Below are positions 1 to 7,187 of a DNA stretch of 33,898 nt, piece by piece. Position 1 is the stretch's first letter. Each line of letters starts with the position of its first letter. Made by a program: the position numbers and the translations under genes. The notes under the pieces were generated by a model. That model saw only the letters and a list, made by a program, of their open reading frames with translations. It was not told where the DNA came from and did no database searches. This stretch comes from an uncultured Pseudomonadota bacterium (GTDB lineage Bacteria; Myxococcota_A; Bradymonadia; Bradymonadales; GCA-2716585). The stretch lies in the NCBI GenBank assembly GCA_937123825.1, contig CAKZKQ010000771.1, positions 1-33,898 of the forward strand, read 5' to 3'.

Positions 1-74
1 GGTTTTGGCGTCAGGTCGGTGGCGGCTTGAAGGGTCTTATAGCGCTTCTATGGCTGCGCTCGTCCGTCAGGCGT

Positions 75-158
75 CTGACATCCATCATTGCTCGCCCCAA
101 ACCCGTGGCTTATCACTGAGAACTTCGGCTGCTGACATCCATTATTGCTCGCCCCAAA
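75..158. repeat. Pair of 27-bp direct repeats downstream of the aldehyde dehydrogenase gene
   Basis: Two copies of a 27-base sequence lie at 75-101 and 132-158. Both begin CTGACATCCAT and end ATTGCTCGCCCCAAA, and they differ at one base (C or T at the twelfth position). The copies are 57 bases apart start to start. Similarity extends a few bases upstream (GGCnn) and stops at the right edge. They lie just after the stop codon of the minus-strand dehydrogenase, so they may be part of its 3' untranslated region. Function unknown. Only two copies are visible and no others were noticed in the window. Confidence 0.75.
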
Positions 159-170
159 GCAAGCCTTTCT

Positions 171-187
171 TCTGCATTTTGGTATCA
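171..187 (-). repeat. Copy of a 17-bp dispersed repeat overlapping a stop codon
   Basis: The bases TCTGCATTTTGGTATCA on the plus strand overlap the TGA stop of the aldehyde dehydrogenase, whose last codon is read at 188-190. The same 17-mer, with C instead of T at one position, overlaps the stop codon of the small gene ending at 22832. An inverted third copy lies beside that one. A repeat that twice falls exactly on a stop codon suggests a dispersed 3'-end element rather than chance. Confidence 0.6.
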
Positions 188-1705
188 GAAGAAGCCCATG
201 GGTTTGGGATCGTAGCTCACCAGGAGGTTTTTGATCTGCTGGTAGTGGTTGAGCATCATGCTGTGGGTCTCGCGGCCGATGCCGGACTTCTTGTACCCAC
301 CAAAGGCGGCGTGTGCAGGGTAGAGGTGGTAGCAGTTGGTCCACACGCGGCCAGCCTTGATGGCGCGGCCGGCGCGGAAGGCCGTGTTGGTGTCGCGGGT
401 CCAGACTCCGGCGCCCAGGCCGTAGAGGGTGTCGTTGGCGATGTTGATGGCGTCGTCGTAGTCCTTGAAGCTGGTGACCGAGACCACCGGCCCAAAGATC
501 TCCTCCTGGAAGATGCGCATCTTGTTGTGGCCCTTGAAGACGGTCGGCTGGACGTAGAAGCCGCCAGCCAGGTCGCCCTCAAGCTCGGCCCGCGCGCCGC
601 CAGTCAGGACCTGCGCCCCTTCCTGCTTGCCGATGTCGATGTAGCTGAGGATCTTCTCAAACTGGTCGTTGGAGGCCTGCGCGCCCACGGTCGTGGCGGG
701 GTCGAGCGGGTTGCCGGGCTGGTGCTTGCTGCTCCTGGCCACGGCCATCTCCAGGAACGAGCCGTAGATCGACTCCTCAATCAAAGCCCTCGACGGGCAG
801 GTGCAGACCTCACCTTGGTTGAGGGCGAACATGCCAAAGCCCTCAAGCGCCTTTTGCAGGAAGTCGTCGTCTTTGCTCATGACATCGGCAAAGAAGACGT
901 TGGGGCTTTTGCCGCCAAGCTCAAGCGTCACCGGGATGATGTTTTCCGAGGCGTACTGCATGATCAGGCGCCCGGTGGTGGTTTCGCCGGTGAAGGCGAC
1001 CTTGGCCACCCGGGAGGAGCTGGCCAGGGGCTTGCCGGCCTCGACACCAAAGCCGTTGACGACGTTGAGGACACCGGCGGGCAGCAGGTCGCCGACCAAC
1101 TCGGCAAAGAGCATCATGGTCATCGGGGTCTGCTCGGCAGGTTTGATGACGACGGCGTTGCCCGCCGCCAGCGCCGGGGCCAGCTTCCAGGCCGCCATCA
1201 ACAGCGGGAAGTTCCACGGGATGATCTGACCGACCACACCCAGCGGCTCGCGCAGGTGGTAGGCGACGGTGTTGTTGTCCAACTCCGCCATGGTGCCTTC
1301 CTGGGCGCGGATGCAGCCAGCAAAGTAACGAAAATGGTCAATGGCCAGCGGCATGTCGGCGGCCAGGGTCTCGCGCACGGCCTTGCCGTTGTCCCAACTC
1401 TCGGCCACCGCAAAGCGCTCCAGGTTGGCCTCAAGCCGGTCGGCGATCTGCAGCAGGATGTTGGAACGCTCGGCGACGCTGGTGCGCCCCCAGGCGTCGG
1501 CGGCGCCGTGGGCTGCGTCGAGCGCCAATTCGACGTCTTCCTTGGTCGAGCGCGCCACCTCGCAATAGACCTTGCCGGTGACGGGCGTCACGTTCTCGAA
1601 GTAGTTGCCCTTGGTGGGTTTGACAAACTCGCCGCCGATGAAGTTGCCGTAGCGGCTGTCAAATTGAACCAATGAACCATCGGTGTTGGGTGCCTTGTAG
1701 ACCAT
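185..1705 (-). CDS. NAD(P)-dependent aldehyde dehydrogenase (ExaC/AldB-like)
   Basis: The protein has 506 residues, the usual size of the ExaC/AldB group that oxidises acetaldehyde and other short aldehydes to acids in the cytoplasm. Visible hallmarks are the cofactor-site segment PWNFPLLMAAWK near residue 163, the general base in LELGGKSPN (Glu262), and the active-site segment NQGEVCTCPSR with the predicted nucleophile Cys301. The N-terminus (RYGNFIGGEFVKP) matches the family. The ATG at 1705 is preferred because an AAGGGGG ribosome site lies just upstream. The frame stays open to 1876, but the extension has no family resemblance and would run over the sigma-54 promoter. The gene is divergent from an AcoR-like activator, a pairing known for ethanol or acetoin catabolism. 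Substrate is inferred, not shown. Confidence 0.95.
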   Translation of the reverse strand: MVYKAPNTDGSLVQFDSRYGNFIGGEFVKPTKGNYFENVTPVTGKVYCEVARSTKEDVELALDAAHGAADAWGRTSVAERSNILLQIADRLEANLERFAVAESWDNGKAVRETLAADMPLAIDHFRYFAGCIRAQEGTMAELDNNTVAYHLREPLGVVGQIIPWNFPLLMAAWKLAPALAAGNAVVIKPAEQTPMTMMLFAELVGDLLPAGVLNVVNGFGVEAGKPLASSSRVAKVAFTGETTTGRLIMQYASENIIPVTLELGGKSPNVFFADVMSKDDDFLQKALEGFGMFALNQGEVCTCPSRALIEESIYGSFLEMAVARSSKHQPGNPLDPATTVGAQASNDQFEKILSYIDIGKQEGAQVLTGGARAELEGDLAGGFYVQPTVFKGHNKMRIFQEEIFGPVVSVTSFKDYDDAINIANDTLYGLGAGVWTRDTNTAFRAGRAIKAGRVWTNCYHLYPAHAAFGGYKKSGIGRETHSMMLNHYQQIKNLLVSYDPKPMGFF

Positions 1706-1872
1706 CTCGTGTCCCCCTTGTCTGGCAGCGCGTGGGTGCGCTCCAAATAAGTTGTTGTGGGGTGTGCGATCCCTGGATGCGTTTGAACACACCGATGGAT
1801 TCGCCTGCCCCGTGTTGTTGGTGCGCCCTGGTGGGCGTTGCATCGTGCCTTTGGCGTCGGTTTTGCTCTTGA

Positions 1873-1887
1873 GCAATCCCAGTGCCA
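1873..1887 (-). promoter_or_regulatory. Sigma-54 (-24/-12) promoter for the aldehyde dehydrogenase
   Basis: On the minus strand the sequence reads TGGCAC-TGGGA-TTGC, a full match to the sigma-54 consensus TGGCAC-N5-TTGC. Transcription would start about 12 bases further, near 1861, giving a leader of roughly 155 bases before the ATG at 1705. The neighbouring gene encodes a sigma-54-dependent activator, which makes the call strong. Confidence 0.88.
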
Positions 1888-1938
1888 GGTTTTCGATGCC
1901 CTGATAAAGGGGGTCGATGGTCTGAATGAAGTTGATTG

Positions 1939-2002
1939 TGTCGCACCGTGCGACAGGTCAGTTGTCGCAGGTGACGCAACACCTGTTGCAAAAGGCGACA
2001 GG
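1939..2002. promoter_or_regulatory. Three activator-binding inverted repeats (UAS) upstream of the sigma-54 promoter
   Basis: Three inverted repeats follow the pattern TGTYGC-N-GCRACA. Site 1 is TGTCGC-N5-GCGACA at 1939-1955, within a perfect 8+1+8 palindrome. Site 2 is TGTCGC-N7-GCAACA at 1963-1981. Site 3 is TGTTGC-N5-GCGACA at 1984-2000. Their centres (about 1947, 1972 and 1992) are 20-25 bases apart, roughly two helical turns, and lie about 85-130 bases upstream of the predicted dehydrogenase start site, the normal distance for a sigma-54 enhancer. The likely binder is the adjacent AcoR-like protein. Confidence 0.78.
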
Positions 2003-2088
2003 GGGACCCATTGTCAAAGGACAGACTCGATGTGCGATGGCCTCAATCAACCTGTGTGGTGGATGTGGGAGCGTCGGGAGGTGGGCTT

Positions 2089-4062
2089 GTGGATGAGCAT
2101 GAAGATCGCGGCGCGTTGACGCTTCGGACCCAGGACCAATCGGTTTGGGAGCGCTTTCAGGGCGGAATGATCAGCGCGCTTGGCCCTTTGGGGCGCTCAT
2201 GGGCGCGGGCGCTGGCCAGCGGCGTTGATCCTGAAGGCCGCCATCATCAGGCCCAGATTGAGACAGCCACAGCGCTGCATCAACGTCGTCAGCGGATGTC
2301 CCAGGTCATCGACGTGGCCGAGCCCATTTTGGAGCGGTGGTCGAGTCAGGTGGCGCGACACGATTTTGTGGCCTTGCTGGCCGATCCGGACGGCGTGGTG
2401 GTGCACCGCAGCGGCGGCGGCGAGTTTGGTCAGGTGGCCGAAAAGGTGCGTTTGATCGAAGGGGCCCACTGGTCTGAGCAGGCCAGGGGGACCAACGCCA
2501 TCGGCACGGCGTTGGCTGAAGGGGTGCCGGTCAACGTGCTTGGTCAGGCCCACTTTGCGCGCAACAACCACGGCCTGGTCTGCTACGCCAGCCCGGTGCG
2601 CGGCCCCGACGGTCAGACCGTCGCCATCCTGGACATCACCAGCCACATCAGCCGACAGGCCGACTTTGCACCTTTGACGGTTCAATCGGCCGCCTACGCC
2701 ATTGAAGAGGCGCTGCGGCTGCGCACCTGGCCTTCCTGGGGTGGCCACTCGCTCCAGGTGCTGGCCCAGGCCGTGGAGCGCTGCGCGACACCCGCGTTGA
2801 TCATCGAACGCCCCGGCCGCGTGCGTCTGGCCAACCCTGCGGCGCGTCTGGCGCTCTCCAACAACCGTGCGTCGTTTCAGGGCGGTGGTCTGGAAGGCCT
2901 CCTTGGCGTGGGGTGGGGGCAGCTTGAGCGGGCGTTGCTGGACAATCGCCTTGAGGCCACCGTTGGGGCGGCGCACGACGGGATCTTTGCGCACCACAAA
3001 GTCCACGCCGAGCCAGTCACCGACGCCCACGGCAGACTTTGGGCGGTGGTGCTCTTCATGGAGCCGCCCAGCAGCGCTCGGCGCACCCCGCTGGCGACGC
3101 CCTCGCCGTTGCCCGATGGTTTTGAGGCGCTGGTGGGCACCGATCCGGTCTTTGGGGCCTCGCTGAACAAGGCCGCGCGTCTGGCCAGAGCGCGCCTTCC
3201 GTTGCTCCTTCTGGCAGAGACAGGCACCGGCAAAGGCATGCTCGCCCGAGCCATCCACCGCGCCAGTCGGCGCGCCGACGGGCCGTTGGTGACCCTCAAC
3301 TGCGGGGCCTTCGCGCCTGATTTGGTGGCCAGCGAGCTTTTTGGTTACGCCCCTGGGGCGTTTACCGGTGCGCACCGCGCGGGCCGGGCGGGTCAATTGG
3401 CGGCGGCCAACGGGGGGACGCTCTTTTTGGACGAGATCGCCGAGCTGCCCCCGAGCGCACAGGTGATGTTGCTGCGTTTTCTTGAGGACGGTCAGTACCG
3501 GAGGGTGGGCGAAGACAAAGCAAGGCGTGCCGACGTGCGGCTGATCTGCGCCACATGCCGGGATCTGGGGCAGATGGTGTCGGAGGGGACGTTCCGCCAG
3601 GACCTCTATTTTCGGATCAAAGGGGCGTCGTTAAGCCTGCCGCCGTTGCGGGAGCGTGTTGATCTGGAGGTCTTGTGCGAGGCGCTGTTGGAGCAGTTGG
3701 CGGCCGAAGAAGAGATGGAGCCAGCAGCGCAGTTGAGCCCAGCGGCGATGGTGGTCCTGGAGTCCCACGCCTGGCCTGGCAACGTGCGCGAGTTGAAGAT
3801 GGTGCTGCATCAGGCGCTGGTGATGTCTTTTGGAGAGGCGTTCATCGAGCCCCATCACCTGGGGTTGGAGGTGGCGCCGCGTTTGCCGTTGCCCGAGCCC
3901 GCCGCCGAGTCCGTCTCTGCGTCGACGATGGTGGAGCGGCAGGTGACGGCGCTGCGTCAGGCGCTGGCCCGCGCGGGCGGCAATGTCAGTCAGGCGGCCC
4001 GCTCGCTGGGTGTGGCGCGCAGCACCATTTATCGGATGATGAAGCGCCACGACATTTCTTGA
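2089..4062 (+). CDS. Sigma-54-dependent activator of the AcoR type (GAF-AAA-Fis)
   Basis: A 657-residue bacterial enhancer-binding protein. In order it has a GAF-like sensor (about 74-189), a PAS-like segment (about 224-304), an AAA+ domain (about 347-574) and a Fis-type helix-turn-helix at the C-terminus (NVSQAARSLGVARSTIYRMM). The AAA+ part shows Walker A ETGTGKG, the sigma-54 contact loop GAFTGA and Walker B GGTLFLDE, so it should be an active ATPase. The first Walker A residue is Ala instead of the usual Gly. The GTG at 2089 is chosen because GGGAGG stands 7 bases before it. A TTG at 2011 would add 26 residues. It is divergent from the aldehyde dehydrogenase and probably activates it in response to a small metabolite such as acetaldehyde or acetoin. 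The effector is inferred. Confidence 0.92.
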   Translation: MDEHEDRGALTLRTQDQSVWERFQGGMISALGPLGRSWARALASGVDPEGRHHQAQIETATALHQRRQRMSQVIDVAEPILERWSSQVARHDFVALLADPDGVVVHRSGGGEFGQVAEKVRLIEGAHWSEQARGTNAIGTALAEGVPVNVLGQAHFARNNHGLVCYASPVRGPDGQTVAILDITSHISRQADFAPLTVQSAAYAIEEALRLRTWPSWGGHSLQVLAQAVERCATPALIIERPGRVRLANPAARLALSNNRASFQGGGLEGLLGVGWGQLERALLDNRLEATVGAAHDGIFAHHKVHAEPVTDAHGRLWAVVLFMEPPSSARRTPLATPSPLPDGFEALVGTDPVFGASLNKAARLARARLPLLLLAETGTGKGMLARAIHRASRRADGPLVTLNCGAFAPDLVASELFGYAPGAFTGAHRAGRAGQLAAANGGTLFLDEIAELPPSAQVMLLRFLEDGQYRRVGEDKARRADVRLICATCRDLGQMVSEGTFRQDLYFRIKGASLSLPPLRERVDLEVLCEALLEQLAAEEEMEPAAQLSPAAMVVLESHAWPGNVRELKMVLHQALVMSFGEAFIEPHHLGLEVAPRLPLPEPAAESVSASTMVERQVTALRQALARAGGNVSQAARSLGVARSTIYRMMKRHDIS

Positions 4063-4107
4063 TGGGACCACCGGGTTGATTGGGCGGTGATGTGAAGGGG
4101 CGCGGAT

Positions 4108-4860
4108 GTGGATGATGTGACCGATGGGCAGCGCGAGCGGGTCTTTGCGACGCTCAAGAAGGCGCTGCGTTCGCAGGGCGTGACCTACCGCCAGTTGGGC
4201 CAGGAGATGGGTCTGAGCGAGTCGGCCATCAAGAAGATCTTTTCCAACAAGGATTGTTCGCTGGGGCGACTGACGCAGATCGCGGCGGTGGCTGGGTTGC
4301 CGCTGGCCAGGCTCTTTGAGTTGTCGCAAGAGTTGCCCTTTGAGCGCGTGTCGTTGAGCCACGGGCAGCAGACGGGGTTGCTGCGTCACCCGGCGGCGTT
4401 TGCGCTCTTCTGGATGCTCAGCGTGGAGTTGCTGACGGTGGCCCAAATCAAGCGGCGACACGGGCTGGACGACAAGCGCTGTCGGCGCTTGCTCTCGTTG
4501 CTCGACGATCTGGGGCTGATCGTGTTGGGGGTGGACGACTCGGTCCAGGTGGTGCACCGGGGGTTGGTGCGTTGGGCCGACGAGGGGCCGCTGTTGGCAC
4601 ACATCCATGACCACTGGCCCAGGCGCTTGCTGCGCGACGCTCAGGACAGCACACAGGGACTGCACAGGCTCCATGAGTTGCATTTGAGGCCAGAGACGGC
4701 CGCCGAACTGCGCCAGGAGTTGGCGGCGTTGTTGGATGATTTTCTGCGCCGCGCCCGATATGAGCAGCACACCACCAACCGTCCAAATCTGGACGTGGTG
4801 CGTCTGGTTTTGGGGGTTGCGCCCGGGAGCTTTGTTCCCACCATCCCTGATGATGATTGA
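4108..4860 (+). CDS. XRE-family helix-turn-helix transcriptional regulator
   Basis: The 250-residue protein starts at a GTG preceded by GAAGGGG. Residues about 10-65 form a Cro/C1-type helix-turn-helix (YRQLGQEMGLSESAIKKIF followed by LTQIAAVAGLPLARLFEL). The remainder looks alpha-helical and contains a second segment resembling a winged-helix reader (LLTVAQIKRRHGLDDKRCRRL, about 110-130). It lacks any obvious ligand domain that I recognise. The gene follows the AcoR-like gene by 45 bases with no visible terminator and precedes the short-chain dehydrogenase by 27 bases, so it may regulate or be co-transcribed with the genes after it. Its target is not known. Confidence 0.85.
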   Translation: MDDVTDGQRERVFATLKKALRSQGVTYRQLGQEMGLSESAIKKIFSNKDCSLGRLTQIAAVAGLPLARLFELSQELPFERVSLSHGQQTGLLRHPAAFALFWMLSVELLTVAQIKRRHGLDDKRCRRLLSLLDDLGLIVLGVDDSVQVVHRGLVRWADEGPLLAHIHDHWPRRLLRDAQDSTQGLHRLHELHLRPETAAELRQELAALLDDFLRRARYEQHTTNRPNLDVVRLVLGVAPGSFVPTIPDDD

Positions 4861-4887
4861 TGGCGTTTGTGTTTGATAGGAGGTGAG

Positions 4888-5664
4888 ATGCAAGGCGGTG
4901 CATGGGAGTTGAAGGGCAAGGTGGCGCTGGTGACCGGCGCGTCCAAGGGCATTGGGCTGGCGATCGCCAAAGAGTTTGCGGTGTTGGGGGCCGAGGTGGT
5001 CATGGTGGCCCGAGGCCAGGAGGTGCTCGACGCCGAGGTCGAGGCGCTGCGCGCCGCAGGTCACAAAGCCCACGCGGTCGTGGCCGATGTGGCTGAGGCT
5101 GGGGGAAAGGCAAGCATTGTGGCGGCGGTGGGGGCGCTGGGTCGGTTGGATGTGTTGGTCAACAACGCGGGGATCAACATCCGTCAAAAGACCATGGATT
5201 TTGAGCCCCAGGCCTACCAGCGGATCATGTCGGTCAACCTGGAGGCGGCCTGGGCGCTGTGCCGGGCGTTTCAGCCTTTGCTCAAGGCCTCTGGGGGTTG
5301 TGTGGTCAATGTTTCGTCGGTCTCCAGTCAACTCTCGGTGCTGACGTCCACGGCGCCCTACGCCATCTCCAAGGCGGGCATGGATGGGTTGACGCGGTTT
5401 TTGGCCGCCGAGTGGGGCAAGGACGGCATCCGGGTCAACGCCGTGGCGCCCTGGTATGTGCGCACACCGCTGGCCGAGCAGGTGCTCAAGGACCCGGCCA
5501 AGCACGCAAAAATCGTCTCGCGCACGCCGCTGGGCAGGGTGGGGGAACCGGTGGAAGTGGCCCGCGCCGTGGCCTTTCTGGCGATGCCCGCCGCCGCTTG
5601 GATCACGGGGGCGATCGTGCCGGTCGACGGCGGATTTTTGACCCTCGGGGTCAACCCTGCCTGA
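4888..5664 (+). CDS. Short-chain dehydrogenase/reductase (SDR family oxidoreductase)
   Basis: A complete classical SDR of 258 residues. The Rossmann nucleotide-binding motif TGASKGIG is at 16-23, the structural NNAG at 92-95, and the catalytic YAISK at 158-162 with Ser residues about 13 positions earlier (NVSSVSS). The segment APWYVRTPL near 188-195 resembles tropinone-reductase-like SDRs. The ATG at 4888 follows a strong AGGAGGTGAG site. An in-frame TTG at 4867 is less likely. It probably reduces or oxidises a carbonyl or alcohol with NAD(P)H, but the substrate cannot be told. The next gene begins 13 bases downstream, which suggests an operon. Confidence 0.93.
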   Translation: MQGGAWELKGKVALVTGASKGIGLAIAKEFAVLGAEVVMVARGQEVLDAEVEALRAAGHKAHAVVADVAEAGGKASIVAAVGALGRLDVLVNNAGINIRQKTMDFEPQAYQRIMSVNLEAAWALCRAFQPLLKASGGCVVNVSSVSSQLSVLTSTAPYAISKAGMDGLTRFLAAEWGKDGIRVNAVAPWYVRTPLAEQVLKDPAKHAKIVSRTPLGRVGEPVEVARAVAFLAMPAAAWITGAIVPVDGGFLTLGVNPA

Positions 5665-5677
5665 TGGAGGCCTGTGC

Positions 5678-7108
5678 ATGAGGCGTCTGGATGGGCTTTG
5701 TGTGCTGCCCCTGGGCGATTTTGGTGCCCTGCAATTTGAGGACGTGGACCGCATTGTCCAGGATCTGGGGGCGCGGTGTGAGCACGACCCCGGTTATCTA
5801 GGGGAGCAGGGCTGCGATGTGCTCCTTGTTGGCCGGGGTGTGTTGGCAGAAGAAGCGGCGCAGATCAAAGCCAACGAGGTGATGGACGAAGCGGCCTTTC
5901 TTAAGGTTGTGGGGCTTGCCGAATGGTCGCTCGACGTGCGTTTGGAGCGGCTTCGGGGAGTTTTGGCTGGGGAACCCTCGGCGCAGCGTTGGGAGGAGAT
6001 GTGCGCCGTCTTTGATGGCTGGCCGTGGGAGGGACACGGTTTGGACGTGGCCGTTGAGTATGCCATGGCGCACCTGCGACGCTGGCCCGAAGCGCTGCGT
6101 GTCCTGCCCGAGCGCTGGGCCAGGCTCGACGATTGGGGACAGATCGATCCGCGCCTGGATCTGGTCTGTGTCTCAAACCCCAAGCAGGGCGTGGGTTACC
6201 TCGCCGCGATGACTCGCCCCGACTTCTTTGAGCCCTTTGAGAAGGTGCACACGCTGGGCAAGCTCAAGCAAGAAGACGCTCATCAGCGGCGGCTGTCGCT
6301 TGAGAACCGCCGCGTGTCGGTGGTGGACGCTCAAGGGGACGTGTTGGTGCGCGCGGTCGAAACGATCGAGGCGACCACGGTGGGGTTTTCATCTTGTGAG
6401 CGTTATGTCTGGGCGTTGGAGAGCAGGCAGGGCCAGAGTCTCATCCGACTTTTGGACGCTCAGACCCTTGAGGTGGTCGAGCAAAGGGGGTTGGAGCACG
6501 ATTCTGCGCCGCATTACTGGGAAGATTTTGGTTTTGAACCCATCGCGGTGTCGCCCGATGGGCGCATGATCGCGGTGTACTCTTCGATTGGAGATTCGAT
6601 TGGCGCCACGTGTGTGTTCTGGCTGCGCGAGGGCCAGATCGAGTTGGTGCCTTTGGAGGTCACCGACCGTGAACCTGGGGAGGTCATCGGGTTTGCGCCC
6701 GATGGCAGCCGGGTGCTCTTCATGTCTTGTTACAACGTCCTGAGCGTGTTTTCTCTCCCCGATGGGCGTCGGCTTTGGAGTGGTGGTGCACTGGACCACG
6801 ATGATGGTGTGGATCGCTACGTGCTCTTCTTCACGTACGGTTTTGGGGCTGGCAACAACAGCGCGTTTGGGAACGACGTGATGCTTGTGCTGGTGTCTGA
6901 CGAGCGAGATGATCTCTGGGGGATCAGCGTGCATGACGTCCGCAGCGGTGAGGCCCTGGCGAGCATCGATGGCTGTCTGCTGGGCTCTGGCATTGTCTCA
7001 GAGATCCTCTCGGAGCGGTTTTGTCGCTGTAAAAACGGCAGTGTTCTGCGCTACTTGCCCGCTCTGCGCTTGAGACAGCCGCCTCCAGGCCCCGATGGCC
7101 TGGTTTGA
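5678..7108 (+). CDS. BRCT-like plus propeller-like protein, paralogue 1 of 3
   Basis: No named family recognised. Residues 5-80 look like a BRCT domain: a hydrophobic strand (GLCVLPLGDF), a helix ending in LGA, a strand CDVLLVG and a final EAAFLKVVGL helix. Residues about 84-162 form a conserved module with EPSAQRWEEMC, VEYAMAHLRRWPEALRVLPERW and DPRLDLV. The rest (about 200-470) is beta-rich with propeller-like turns SPDGR and APDGSR. No signal peptide or membrane segment is visible, so it is probably cytoplasmic. The ATG follows GGAGG by 7 bases and lies 13 bases after the dehydrogenase stop. Two paralogues follow in tandem. The BRCT part suggests phosphopeptide or DNA-break binding, which is only an inference. 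Confidence 0.82.
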   Translation: MRRLDGLCVLPLGDFGALQFEDVDRIVQDLGARCEHDPGYLGEQGCDVLLVGRGVLAEEAAQIKANEVMDEAAFLKVVGLAEWSLDVRLERLRGVLAGEPSAQRWEEMCAVFDGWPWEGHGLDVAVEYAMAHLRRWPEALRVLPERWARLDDWGQIDPRLDLVCVSNPKQGVGYLAAMTRPDFFEPFEKVHTLGKLKQEDAHQRRLSLENRRVSVVDAQGDVLVRAVETIEATTVGFSSCERYVWALESRQGQSLIRLLDAQTLEVVEQRGLEHDSAPHYWEDFGFEPIAVSPDGRMIAVYSSIGDSIGATCVFWLREGQIELVPLEVTDREPGEVIGFAPDGSRVLFMSCYNVLSVFSLPDGRRLWSGGALDHDDGVDRYVLFFTYGFGAGNNSAFGNDVMLVLVSDERDDLWGISVHDVRSGEALASIDGCLLGSGIVSEILSERFCRCKNGSVLRYLPALRLRQPPPGPDGLV

Positions 7109-7187
7109 GGTTGCTGGGTTTGGTCAGGAGGTGTGGTGCGGCACGGAGAATGTCAGTGGTTGTGGCGTTTTGAGCGGTGTGGGAGTG

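Noticed and set aside
75..158. CRISPR-like pair: 27-bp repeats with a 30-base spacer
   Set aside because: Only two repeats, no further units, no cas genes nearby, and a related dispersed repeat next to it.
5..1675. Plus-strand open frame of 556 codons
   Set aside because: It is antisense to the aldehyde dehydrogenase, whose motifs are unmistakable. High GC at third positions opens the opposite frame.
1706..1876. N-terminal extension of the aldehyde dehydrogenase
   Set aside because: It would start inside the sigma-54 promoter, lacks family similarity, and a good ribosome site precedes the ATG at 1705.
3631..5754. Minus-strand open frame of 707 codons
   Set aside because: It lies opposite the AcoR-like, XRE and SDR genes, is Arg/His/Gln-rich and shows no domain.
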